DNA of 64,000 nt from Tuctoria greenei (GCA_036927565.1 JAYESD010000005.1:8586565-8650564); one strand, 5' to 3'; shown: positions 44,043-55,017, numbered from the stretch's first letter. A program made the numbers and translations. Notes: generated by a model not told the origin, from the sequence alone.

Positions 44043-45004
44043 TATTTCCAACAAGGAATCCTAAATTAGGAGCTCCATTTCAACATTTGGGCTTGCTGAA
44101 ATCAGAAAATTGTAGCCTATTTTCTTATCCTCTCCAACAGAGCACCGATTTAGACTCATGCATCTTGTCTGTTCGCCCCTCCGGCCTCCGCCACCCGCTT
44201 GCCCCGGGGTGCAGCTCCTCCGTCCCGCATTGCTCCTCCGGCTCGAGCGTCGAGCGCCGAAGAGAAGGCGGGTGGCGGCCTCGGCGGTGAACCGGAAGCG
44301 AGGCCAACCCGTACTCTGAGGAGGAGCCGACGTGGATCTCGAGGAGTGCGCGTGTCGGTGCCGGTGTCCCACGCAGCTACATGTCGCGGTCGGATACAAC
44401 CGTGTCACGGCCTCGCGCGTTCTACTGCTGGCGCTAGGAAGGCGAAGAGTGGCAACCCGCTGTCCAAGCCTACATCAAGCGCGGGTTGTAGGTCAGGACA
44501 ATGGGTCAGTGGGCATCTGATACTTGTTGTCGATGTCGGATGCTCGACCCCGCCGCTGCCCACATACTCTCCCGCGGCATCGTCCGCTGACGCCATGCCG
44601 CACGGGTTGACGCCATGCCGGCTTGCCCACGTCCTTGGCCTTGACGTTGGATCGACGGACGCGGAGCAAGGAAAAAAGCGAGTCTGAACGCGTGACCGGA
44701 AGGACGCCACTACAACCAGCAGATGGGGAGGTGGGTGCAATAGGCCGGCGGTGGCGAGAAAGATTACCGACGATGAAGACGGACGGACGACGGAGGACTA
44801 CCGACAAAGAAGAAAAGGATTCAGACAACAAAAAAAACAATTCGGGGGCAATGGGCGATGCCTAGTCTGTGCCTATGTTTGGGCTACGGAGGGAGATAGC
44901 CTTGTATAGGATTCGTGGATGGACTTTCTGTTGAAGGATGTTTTTTTTAATTCTTAATGTCCAAATTTTGTTTACGTTACTGTTTAGATAGATTGTTGGA
45001 GATA
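44043..45004. mobile_element. possible Pack-MULE: short TIRs around a GC-rich captured segment
   Basis: The left end TATTTCCAACAAGG and the right end (reverse complement) TATCTCCAACAATC match over their first part. The flanks (ATATTAGGT and ATATTAAAA) share six of nine bases, which could be a decayed 9-bp TSD. The interior 44160-44840 is sharply GC-rich next to AT-rich ends, as is typical when a grass MULE captures a gene 5' part. Open frames such as 44199-44687 (plus) and 44493-44840 (minus) have no recognisable domain. Confidence 0.4.
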
Positions 45005-46913
45005 ATATTAAAAGTGCTATAGTAGCAATTGTCTCGGTGGGGATGACGAATTGACGACGACTCAAGATCCGGATTTCTACTTCAAACAGCTCAGCCCATG
45101 ACGAAAAAACAAAGATATCAGGCGTAACTACTAGTTCAGGTTGTGTGCCCAGAATGTGAAACCGAAGAATCTGAGCCCATATAACTTAGTTTCAGGGCCT
45201 ATCGATCAAGTGGTCGCACGGCTCGATTCAGTCGAGATTGGCCCATGGAACGAATGGGCCGCTCCAGTGGTACGCCTCCTCATCTCGGGCCAGAATTTGG
45301 ATCGCCTTTTAAGTGATCCAACTTGGGGGTAGCGGGCGTGAGAAATATGGCCCACTCTACCATATACGTGCAGCTAAATGGAGCTGTGACTCATGGGCCC
45401 TTTCGCGGCTTCCGGCCTAGCCGTCTCCAATTCTCATGAAGCCCAACCCTGTCCGTCGCCGCCATTTGTTACGTGGGCGTGGGCATCCCCCGCCGTCAGG
45501 TGACTCGCGACGGTAGCCACATGCATCGACTCATCATCGCCGGGATGGCACAAGGATCCCTCTATCAAATCTTCCATCCATCGAATTTCGAATCGGCGGT
45601 TGCTACACTTGCTGATCACTCGAGTGTGTGTACATTTACAACAGTCTCATTTAAACCTTTTTTATTTTGCGACGAAGAGTCCCGTGTAAACGGACACGTT
45701 CTGAGCTGCGGCGGCACATTTGTCCACCGGACAAAGGCTTTAGGGCATGACTATGGTTCTGATTTTTCATCACCTTCAAGCTAATCGTCAGTTAAGGGTA
45801 AAAAGAGAATCCACAAAGCTACCCAGAGTGCTACCTTTGATGCCATGGTGCAGACTTAGACGTAGTGATTTTTTCTAAAACTTATTTATCTCTCTATACT
45901 TCTAAGTATATCTTCTATACTTTCAACATTTCACTCTGCATACTTATTCTATACTTCTAATAATATACTCTATATTTACATACCAGTAAACTTTAAATAA
46001 ACCATTGTGGATGGTATTACTACGGCGGCTTGTGCGACAAGCATCTTTTTTTTTTCACTTTCAAAATCTCGGATCTTTGGTGGAATTCGCAGCGTGAAAG
46101 GTAAACAAGTGGAGATGGTAACTTTTGTTCAGAGACCAGTGAAAGCGCGAGAGCAACACGTCCCTTCCCAAAGCAATTCACTGCATTTTTCTGCCAGCCT
46201 CTGCAACCTGCGGCCCCAGAATCTCGCCCTGGTAAACTTGCTGAACAAGACTATCTTCCTTACCGAAGAAGCCCGGCCCCGGCATAGCGAAGAACACCGG
46301 CTGGTACTAGTACTTCGTGGTAGCTCTGCGTTGAAAACGGTACTTCTAAAATCCATTTGCCAAGACCCAAGACCACCGAGCAATGCACGCGTATGCATGT
46401 GCCTGTCTGTGGCTCCACCGATATCCGTGTCATTCAAAATCCACGGCCGCGCAACAGTTGCCACACGGGCCCCACGGGCTGTCATGGCGGTCCCTGTTCC
46501 GGTAGTCTAACCCCACACAGTTTGGAATGCGGCTTCCCTCCTCCCATTCGGTCCTCTCATGCGTTATCCCGTTGACGTGTCAAAATATTATTGGTTCTTC
46601 ATTAATACTCAGTTTAACTATTATATCTTCACAACAAATAAGATGATGACACATCAGCGGGAGAACACATAGGAGGACAAACGGGAGGAGGGAAGCCGTG
46701 TCCCACAGTTTCGCAGGACAAATTGCTGTGTCTCCCCATGTCGTCTCCTCCCCCGCGAAATGCTCCTCAAAAATGGTGCGCCCCCCCCCCCCCACCCCCC
46801 CCCCTGCCGTGTCCGCGCCAACCCCTACATAAACCCCCCACACTCCCTTGGTACCACTCAGCTCAGCCCCCAGCGTGGCAACATTAGAGCCCCCCCGCCT
46901 CTCGCCGACAGCA
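45005..46913. other. intergenic region and upstream region of the EXORDIUM-like pseudogene
   Basis: No gene was recognised. 45880-45990 is an AT-rich block repeating TATACTTCTA-like strings. 46778-46804 is an almost pure C run broken by one A. CTACATAAACC near 46826 is a weak TATA-like site 85 bp before the pseudogene ATG. Confidence 0.45.
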
Positions 46914-47817
46914 ATGGCGCACCATTTGGTCCTCCTCGTCATCATACTCCTCGCCGTGGCCCTCGCCGGCACCGGCGCAGTCACGCCGCGGCAGCTGTTC
47001 CTGGTGAGCCCGGCGCCCGTGACGCTGACCAACCACCACGGCCAGCTCCTCACCGGCAACCACTCCGTGCGCCGCGGTGGCCGACTTCCTGCTCTCCCTC
47101 TCGGCCCCCGTCGCCGCCTCCGTCCCCGCGCCGTCCGTGACGCAGTGGTGGGCGACAACCGCGCGGTACCACCCGGGCGCGGCGCGCCTCGCGCTCGGCC
47201 GCCAGGTGCTCGACCCGTCGCTCTCCCTCGGCCGCCGCCTCTCGGAGCCGTCGCTGGCCGCGCTCGCCGCCCGCCTCGCCCCGCACCGCGGCTCCGTCGC
47301 GGTGGTGATCACGGCGCCCGACGTCCTCGTCGACGGCTTCTGCGTCTCCCGCTGCGGCCTCCACGCGTCGGCCAACTCATCGACGCCGGCCCCCGCAGCG
47401 CGCGGCCGCGGCCGGTTCGCGTACGTGTGGGTCGGGAACGCGGCGGAGCAGTGACCGGGGGAGTGCGCGTGGCCGTTCCACCAGCCGACGTACGGTCCGC
47501 AGGCGCCGCCACTGGTGGCGCCGAACGCGGACGTGGGCATCGACGGCGTGGTCATCAACCTCGCCACGCTGCTCGCCGGCGCCGTGACGAACCCGTACGG
47601 CGGTGGGTTCTTTCAGGGCCCCGCCGAGGCGCCGCTGGAGGCCGTGACGGCATGCACGGGGGTGTTCGGGGCGGGCGCCTACCCGGGGTACCCCGGCCAG
47701 CTGCCCGTGGACGCCGCCACGGGCGCCAGCTACAATGCCGTCGGGGTGGGAGGCCGCCGGTTCCTTCTTCCGGGCATGTGGGACCCCAAGACATCGCAAT
47801 GCTCTACACTCGTGTAG
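46914..47817 (+). pseudogene. EXORDIUM-like / PHI-1 family cell-wall protein, pseudogene
   Basis: The ATG at 46914 begins MAHHLVLLVIILLAVALAG, a signal peptide. Then QLFLVSPAPVTLTNHHGQLL starts the phosphate-induced-1 domain. At about 47068-47075 the frame jumps, from GNHSV to VADFLLSLSAPVAAS. The stretch expected between them (the conserved WYG region) is missing, so a deletion caused the shift. The second frame reads RYHPGAARLALGRQVLD, SVAVVITAPDVLVDGF and GRFAYVWVGNAAEQ, and then TGA at 47452-47454 where a Cys is expected. After it the frame stays open to NPYGGGFFQGPAEAPLEAVT, GVFGAGAYPGYPGQLPVD and MWDPKTSQCSTLV, stopping at 47815-47817. Intact members are extracellular proteins of about 310 residues linked to brassinosteroid- and sugar-dependent growth. 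Confidence 0.85.
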
Positions 47818-48647
47818 CGCTGATTGATCACTGACTAGAGGATGTGTTCGAAATGCGCAAAATAATTGCGGCTTAGTGTAAGGATCGTAGGTTGAGCTGA
47901 TCGGAGACGGTCTGGTACTCGTTGTTGTGCTCTGCGCTGAGTAATTTTGTGGATATTTGTTGTTCTTAAACCTAGTAAAAAATGTTCAAAAATTTCAGGA
48001 GCATATTCTAGTGGTGGTCTGTAACAAATTAGGCTTTAATGCGGTCGTGTACATAGAATTCTTCTTGTTCTTTGTTTAACCATGGCGTTTGTCCTGGCCT
48101 GTTTGGATGACTCTGTTCCAGAGAAACATGCGCCAAAGAACAGTAATTAGGGATTGATTTAGCCGAACGCTTAACTGATGGGATCAACGAAGCCATAAAA
48201 TCCACCCATTAATGCGGACGAACTCAAACGCAGTCCGGAGTACAAGTAGGTTCATAATCACTCTGCAACAGCAGCAGCAAAAATCCAGTCGAAATCGGGA
48301 GCAATCAGAGACGCGAACTGTGCGGTAATACCCCGCATTGTTTGGTTCAGCTTGGCGTGCAGGGCTCGAGAAAGAGAGGGGTGAAGGACAGGAATTAGGA
48401 TAGGGAAAGATCACGAGTTCTGAAAAAATAACATCAAAGAAATATAGCTTCAAAAATTACCATCAAAAGTTACATTTCATTTCCGATTTTAGAACTCTGT
48501 TATGTTTTGTTCATCAAACGGAGTTTCCTTATTTTCTCTGCTAAGAACGTGAAGTCAGTTGACGGTTATACTCTTCGAGCGATTCAACTCTCTCCACCAT
48601 CTTCATGCCTGCTCCGAAGTTGGGATGCTCCATCAATTTTTCGATAA
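47818..48647. other. intergenic, nothing recognised
   Basis: This is the 3' flank of the EXORDIUM-like pseudogene followed by AT-rich sequence. No defined repeat or gene was seen. Confidence 0.45.
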
Positions 48648-48957
48648 GACCATTCATACCAGCATACTCTATACATTATTCTCCTTTAGCTTTTACAGTA
48701 CATACTCTAAATTACACTGCAAAACAGTGTAACCATACCTTCCCTTTGCAGCAGCGCTATGCCCGTGCTGGTGCAGCCTGCAGGAAGCTCAGAGTGCTGC
48801 TCAGACCATCCGCACCAACGTACTGGAAATCATACTCTAAAGCATACTATAAAGCATACTGGAAAATTTTTGTGAGATGACATACTGGAAGTATAGAGTA
48901 TATAGAGTATGGTTTAGAGGATAGAGTATGGTTTAGAGTATATTGGTGCGGATGGTC
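48648..48957. mobile_element. MITE cluster with a clear inner element (48804-48957)
   Basis: The end motif GACCATCCGCACCAA occurs at 48804, and inverted at the right end (TTGGTGCGGATGGTC, to 48957). A third, diverged copy GACCATTCATACCAGCATAC is at 48648. The inner 154-bp element is flanked by TCA (48801-48803 and 48958-48960). The interior repeats CATACTCTA and its complement. This fits one MITE inserted into or next to another of the same family. Confidence 0.65.
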
Positions 48958-48960
48958 TCA

Positions 48961-49296
48961 CCCCGATAAACTTGAGACGTACTGATGCGTCCCATCGCTG
49001 CACGGACTTTGCTCGACGGACGTAACCTGCTCTGAGCCCACGCAGGCGCTCCATGGCCCCTTCATCATTTCGTTGCGTGCACACACACACCCTGTCCGTA
49101 TCTTGCCTCGCAAGGCTCCCCTTGCTGGCTGCTGCTGCAGCACTGCAGGCCTATTGGGTTGGTTGTGTGTAGGAACCAAATCCCCTGCAGTAACTGCACT
49201 GCAGTTACTGTAGCTGACTGGTGGGGCCACTGTAGAGGATTTGAGTCCGTGTGTGTCATGCTTTGTCGCGTTGCAGCTCGAGAATCGTACGTGTAA
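48961..49296. other. intergenic
   Basis: This contains a short inverted repeat CTGCAGTAACTGCACTGCAGTTACTG near 49185. No gene was seen. Confidence 0.4.
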
Positions 49297-50168
49297 GGGT
49301 CTGTTTGGTTTCGCTTTTCTGTTACTCAATTATCTGGTGAGCCTGATTTTCTGATGAGCTTAAAGTCTGGTTAAGCAACTAGCTGTAGAGGTGGAGTGTT
49401 TGGCTAATCTGATTATTTTCAGTAGCTTAACCTTTAACTGTTTGTAAAATAACGTGTATGCCCTTCAATGTGAGGAATGCGTAAGTAGTCATGTTTTTTA
49501 CTTCCACCATGTACAGTACGATGTGGTAAGTACGTACGTGTATGCCCTTCAATGTGAGATTGGATTGCCGGCAGCGCTGCTGGTTCAGCGCATTTGTGTC
49601 GCTGCGTGCAACCCACCACAGCGGCGCGTCTCAGTGTCTACGGCTTCGGCCTCTGCACCGCCCGTCGATCAGTACGCTCGCGATTGGAGTCATCGGGCGC
49701 CCGCCATCTCAGTACTGTCCGCCGTCTGCGCCCGAGCAGCCTCGGAACACCTGAGCAGAGGCACGGCAGCCGCGCGGCAACGACTTTGAGAAGCCGGTGG
49801 CAGTGACAGGGGGCGCAAGATCCAGCGCCGATGAGCCTGCACGCGCGCGATTCCTGCAGCTCCGTCGGTGGCGCAGGGAGGGCACTAGCCCAGGTGCGAT
49901 GGAGGAGAGTCGCAACCCTGGTGCTACGGAGGGAGGGCGCGACCGTCAGTAAGATCGGGGGGCGTGGGAAGGGCACCGCTGGAAAATCTACCTCGCTTAA
50001 TCTCAGACGGAGGTTTCACCCCGCTGTACAGGTAAGCGGGTTGCTCGTTGTTTTCGGACCTTCTAATTAATCAGCTTAGCATGTAAGCAATAATTAAGCA
50101 AAGTGTTTGGGTGGATTTTTTGCTTAATATGACTCATAAGCTGATTATAAGCGGAACCAAACAGGCTC
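49297..50168. mobile_element. non-autonomous PIF/Harbinger (Tourist-type) element with a GC-rich interior
   Basis: The ends are GGGTCTGTTTGGTTTCGCTT and (reverse complement) GAGCCTGTTTGGTTCCGCTT. TAA target copies lie at 49294-49296 and 50169-50171. At 872 bp it is longer than most MITEs. A 21-bp direct repeat (ACGTGTATGCCCTTCAATGTG near 49453 and 49537) lies near the left end. 49560-49990 is GC-rich and may be captured host DNA. No transposase was seen. Confidence 0.75.
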
Positions 50169-50171
50169 TAA

Positions 50172-50628
50172 AAGAAGAGGAGGTGAGCCGAGTAGAGAGA
50201 CTTAGTACTACTAGCAAATCCAACGCCCGCTTTCACGCCTCGTGCTCAATGATGGATGTCTCCGGGGACCGATGCGACCGCGCGATAAGATAAGCGAGAG
50301 ACCGAATTCCGAGCGGGCACGACGGCACGGACACCACCCCACGTCACCTTGCTCGCACATTTTCGCGTACGTAGCCATCAACGCTTGCATTGCCGCTTTG
50401 TCAGCGTCCTCAGTGCACAGGAGCCGGTGGCAGTGATGTGCAGTACGTACCGAACACGGGAAATGATAAATCGCCTTGACAGACCTCCGGCCCGGTACGC
50501 CAGCGACCGATCGAGTACAGTCGTGGTACCCGCCGCGCACGGCTCCGGACGAACGACACGGCTCGAACGCCAAGCAACCGAACTCGCACGGGGAAACTGC
50601 CGTCATGGTCACGGCCCGCGCCTACATC
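50172..50628. other. GC-rich intergenic sequence next to SIRE fragment B
   Basis: Several chance frames are open on both strands because of high GC. I recognise no domain. This is where element B's leader sequence ends. Confidence 0.4.
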
Positions 50629-50649
50629 TTCTTGGGGAGAAGAAGCCCG

Positions 50650-50661
50650 CTCTGATACCAA
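50650..50661 (-). other. primer-binding site of element B
   Basis: On the minus strand TTGGTATCAGAG follows one base after the LTR and continues CGGGCTTCTTCTCC. That resembles the start of the element A leader (GCAGGTTCTTCAAAAG). Confidence 0.8.
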
Positions 50662-50662
50662 T

Positions 50663-52277
50663 TGAAAGTCGCTTAGAGGAGGGTGAATAGACAATAATAT
50701 CTGAAATCACTTAATCAAACAAGATTAAATTTTTGTGGCCGGACTAGTCTGCTCAAGGCTGGACTAGTGCGCTCAGCACAGGGTGAAAACCCTAAAACTT
50801 GTTTTTTATAAGTTATTTGCGGAAATAAAGTTCACCAAAGATATGAGTAATATGTAGTAAACTTGTAAAACTCAGATTGGGAGGTTCAAACACTTAGATT
50901 GCAAGTTTATAATAATGATCAAAATGTAAGGCAATAAGAGCAAAGTGAACCTTAATAGCAATACTAGTGATCACGAAAAGCGAGAGACAAGTGAAACGAG
51001 ATTTATCCCGTGGTTCAGCTTTACGAAGAAGCCTACCTCCACGTTGAGAAGTCCACACAAGGACCGAGTCTCACTTGACCCTTCTCTCACCAAGCCACCA
51101 CGATGGTCGGCTTGGTTTCCACTATATCAATGGGTAATCACCAAGTTTGATGGGGCTGCTCACAACTTGAGGCTCCCACAAATCAATACAATGAGGGTAC
51201 ACGAAGCTCAACTCACACAAGCCATAAAACACAACACAATGTGCAAGAGATCAAACCAAGAGCCAAAGCGCGATGATCTTCCTTTACTCTCCTCACCAAA
51301 CCCCAATCTCTTCAATATTTGCTCTTAGGGGGTTAGTAGGACGAGTGGAAGGCTTTAGAAGGCTCTAGGATGCTTATGGCGACGCTAGGGTTCAAGACTA
51401 TTCCAAATGAGCTCGGGGGTCCCCTTTTTATAGAGGTCTCGAGCCCCTTTGGCAGCAAAGGGGCGGACTAGTCCGGCCTCACACCTCGAACTAGTCCGGC
51501 CCTATGGGACCACTGACCCCTGGTCAGTTCCCGACAACTGCCACACTTAGCAACGATCGTCTCGCTACCCGCCAAATTTCCAAATTCAAATGGTCACTAG
51601 ACAACGGACTAGTCCGGTCAACATGGACTAGTCCGAAGTGGAACAGAACCACTTGGTCCATTCCAAAACGGACTTTTCTGGATCGACTCGGACTAGTCCG
51701 GCCACAGGAGCGGACTAGTCCGGCCCCCTAGGGTTTCTCTCAATCTGTCACACTAAGTCTCAAACGTACAAGTCCTTACCCAAACGGACAAGTCCGAACT
51801 ACTCTAGAGAGCTTTGGTCCGTCCAAAAACGGACAAGTCCGACTTCTTGGACTTAGCTCCAAATTCACTCAGGTTCACTCCAGAGACGTTTGGACCGTCT
51901 CAAAACAGACTTGTCTGCCATGGCCAGACTAGTCCGGCCCTGAGGCCCGGACTAGTCCGGCCTCCTAGGGTTTTTCTCATTTTAGGCTTCTCACTTGGGT
52001 TTTTCTCTAAACCACCACTTTGAGCCCCTTGGTATGATCTCAATGCACATGATACAACCACCCTCTCACATGATACGGCTCATATAAGCTCAATACCATA
52101 GAAAACCTAATTTCTATGCTTGAGTCTTTAACGCCCGTTTTCTCCTTTTCCTTTTTGAGGGTTTTTTTATCTCATTTCAATCCTTGTACCTGTGCTTAAG
52201 ATCAACTGAGCTCATTAGCCTCTTAATTGCCATCATCAATCATCTAAAACTCACATGGATGCCCAGATACACTTTCA
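50663..52277 (-). repeat. LTR of SIRE-type element B
   Basis: The 1615-bp LTR has plus-strand ends TGAAAGTCGC and CACTTTCA. CGGACTAGTCCG and CGGACAAGTCCG boxes are scattered at 50740-50775 and 51464-51962, for example at 51464, 51604, 51709 and 51789. They have less regular spacing than in element A. The minus-strand promoter CTCTATAAAAAGGGG is near 51421-51435. Confidence 0.85.
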
Positions 52278-52292
52278 ATCTCCCCATTTTTG

Positions 52293-52743
52293 GTGAATTG
52301 ATGACAACACATTAAGACTTCAACACTAAGGTTAATAATTTGTTTTCATAACATGTATTCGTATGAGTGACTCCCCCTCAGTGTATGCATCATGAATAAG
52401 AGAGATTGAGAGAGTTTTCATACACATACATGTTATGGTGGGGTGTCTAAGTGATGTGTTTATAATGTGTGATAAGACAATGATTATGCAAAACAGACAA
52501 TTAAGTGAGGCAACACATCATATATTTAGACAAGATACATGAATATAAGAATACATAGATTAAGTCTTACAATACAACTTGAAATGAGGTTTAACACATA
52601 AGTCCAACATAGATCATCTATCTTATCTCTCTCCTTACAACTCACTCCCCCTAGACCTAAGTGCCCATCCAAGCTATCTCTATCTCTCCCCCTTTGGCAT
52701 CAAGACACCAAAAAGGAAAAGAAGAGAGGAAGGGCCCTTAGAA
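52293..52743. other. element B 3' untranslated region
   Basis: Non-coding, AT-rich, between ORF3 and the polypurine tract. CCCCCTTTGGCATCA at 52689 matches (inverted) TTGATGCCAAAGGGGGAG of element A near 22234. Confidence 0.65.
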
Positions 52744-54135
52744 CTACTCATCGTTGGACTCGGAGTCGTCATCGCTGCCTTGGTGCTCGCTATTGCTCTC
52801 CGTGGCCTTCGGGTCAAGATGTGCCTCATCATCATCGGTCGGGGCCGCGGTGGAAGTCCCAGATTCTCCAAACCGAGCAAGCTCCTCGGCAGTGAACTCC
52901 GGAAAGGAGGTGATCTCACCATCGCTCTCCTCGGCGGGGGACATTGGAATGTCCAGCTTGTCGCACATCGCCTTGAGATACTTCTCATTACGACACTCCA
53001 TGCGACGTTGCCGAATTTCCGTCTTCCGGCAAGAGGAGAATAGGGCCTTGAAACATTTGAAGAAGCCACTCTCGCATTGTGTCGAAGGCAGAGGTGGTGA
53101 AGGAGATGGCACGAAGCGAGAGGAAGAAGCGGGAGGATCCGCATTCTTCCTCCTAGGAGCAGCCGACTCTTGTGGAGGGAGTTGTGGTCAAAGCCTCCGG
53201 TGAATGATGTCTTTCTTGAATGTGAGCCCGGAGATCTTCTCGATCATGTACATGATGTATGGAGCATATCCACATGATCGGTTGGGGGTGTGAGAGATGT
53301 TGAAGATGTCATCAAAGATATAGTCCACCACATCGAAGCGGACATCTCCATCAATGAGGACCATTAAGTGCCTCAAATTGCCTTGGATTATCCCCGCATC
53401 TCCATCCTTGGGGGCAATAGTCTTTCTGAAGACCCAGTTGAGCACACTATAGAATGGCTTGATGTTTCTGATGTGCCCGGCCTCATATTGTGCATGACTT
53501 GGATACATATACTCCAATGTGTCCCGATCAACTGGCTTCAGATTAGAGATGATGATTTCATTATCCAGTTGATCCTCCAATTCAAGAAACTGAGCAAACT
53601 CCCAATATGTGGTAGAGTACTGCTCTCCATGGGTCATCCAGGTAATCCTCCTGTCCCCATCAGTGTGGAAGTACAAGGTGGAGTAGAATTGAGTGATGAC
53701 CTCCACATTCCAGTCGTACTGGAAAGCCTTAAACTTCTTCAGACCATGCCTCTCGACAGCCTCAACTACAGCATTGAAGGCTTGATGATCTTTCTGGGCC
53801 ATGTAATCCCAGTCTATCTACTAAGCATCTGTGACAGGGGTCTGCTTGGTCATATAGACCGTCCTGTAGTAGTCACAGTGGAAGTCACACCAGAACCGGG
53901 GATCCACTGTGCTCCTGTCACGCTGATAAACATTGATCTTTCTCAACTTGCGTGCCTTCTCAGCCCCCTTGCCCTTGAAGATGTTGGCGTCGAAGGCAGC
54001 TGCACAGTCTGGGTTTCGTGCAGGAGAGGACATCCTCAAGGGGCCAATGGGTTGTGGGGCACCCTTCTTTACTTTGCTTGAAGCCTTCTTGGCCACAATC
54101 ACCCTCTTCTTGGGTGCAGCATCAACAGGGGTCTT
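52744..54135 (-). pseudogene. ORF3 of SIRE-type element B (putative plant transposon protein-like)
   Basis: This is homologous to 20653-22187. Motifs in order are KRVIVAKKASSKVKKGAPQP, PIGPLRMSSPARNPD, VDPRFWCDFHCDYYRTVYM, ITWMTHGEQYSTTYWEFAQF, VFRKTIAPKDGDAG, TPNRSCGYAPYIMYMIEKIS, CFKALFSSCRKTEIRQRRME and the acidic tail SDDDSESNDE (stop 52744). Two adjacent stops near 53820-53826 and one at 53188-53190 break it. The 5' end is replaced by the Tat LTR. Two independently decayed copies sharing these blocks indicate a once-coding, conserved gene of this family. Confidence 0.7.
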
Positions 54136-55017
54136 TATCGGTACCCTACATACCGGATACCCCTTGAGATTGCAAAGATCACAAGGAAACTCCATCTACC
54201 AGATTTGAAGACCTCCGAAGGCCCCACATGTTAGGCGTAACATGACCTGCTTCCTCGACATGGTTAGTCCCAGGGCCGCCACGTGTATCATAAGACCGGA
54301 GCTATCGCCCACACATGGGAAAGCTTCGGACTAGATACTGGTATGGCATCCCCGGACCTAACCCCAGACAGAGGGAAGCTCCGGTGCCGACACGTGTCTA
54401 ACAACACCGGACCTACCCGTCCACGAGGTAAGCTCCAGAGCTGCCACGTGGGCGAACCACCGGACCTTCAACTTCAACAATCAGACTGGTGGACCCCCAA
54501 CAGCTCCGGACCTTCAAGGAGCAATCAAAGACTTCAAGACACAATTAAGTGTCATTAATGCCATATTAATGACACACGATCGGATGACCCTTAATACCGC
54601 TAACGACACTGTTAAGGCCTATTATCGGGCTATTAAGGGTAATTAACCTCATTAATTGTGTATCAAGCATGTGTAACCACCAGGGCCACATGTCGAGCCA
54701 GACTAACGGTGTAACGACCAGTCCTTGTACTATAAAAGGACTGGTCGATGATACACAAGGGACCTCTCCAGACGGCTTCTAGACTCCCTGACCTAAGGGA
54801 GCTTCTTCTTCTGGAGCTTCTTCTAGACTCACACGCTCAATACAACACCAACACACCCCGTGGAGTAGGGTATTACGCTCAGGCGGCCTGAACCACGTAA
54901 ATCTCTGTGTCTACTTGTCATTCACCTTCTTGAATATATGCACGCCCATTACCGAACTACAACTCCGCGATCTACCAACAGTAGTATCGGGAGATCTGCC
55001 GGATCCAAACACCGATA
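54136..55017 (+). repeat. 5' LTR of Tat element 2
   Basis: The 882-bp LTR aligns with 63389-64000 and 5674-6532. U3 has ACGTG cores (CCACGTGTATCAT, GACACGTGTCTAA, CCACGTGGGCG), which are G-box-like. The core promoter is TATAAAAG at 54731, within a perfect inverted repeat. It ends ACCGATA before the primer site. Confidence 0.9.
54715..54747 (+). promoter_or_regulatory. TATA box in the loop of a perfect 12-bp inverted repeat
   Basis: The arms are CGACCAGTCCTT (54715-54726) and AAGGACTGGTCG (54736-54747), and the loop GTACTATAA carries the TATA box. The 3' LTR copy (from 63970) keeps 11-12 paired bases. Transcription would be expected to start at or just downstream of the right arm. Confidence 0.75.

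Larger units (their letters stand above)
50629..54135 (-). mobile_element. fragment of a second SIRE-type copia element (element B), interrupted by Tat element 2
   Basis: Read on the minus strand the order is ORF3 (from 54135), polypurine tract (about 52292-52278), LTR (52277-50663), primer-binding site (50661-50650) and a short piece of leader. It shares LTR ends (TGAAAGTG...), palindromic boxes and ORF3 with element A but is well diverged. An LTR with a PPT on one side and a PBS on the other is not the end of a normal insertion. The high-coordinate side is cut by Tat element 2 inside ORF3. Confidence 0.8.

Noticed and set aside
46848..47834. A 328-codon plus-strand frame over the EXORDIUM-like locus as an intact gene
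   Set aside because: Only its first 50 or so residues match the family. After 47075 it runs out of frame as an Arg/Pro-rich translation while the family motifs lie in another frame.
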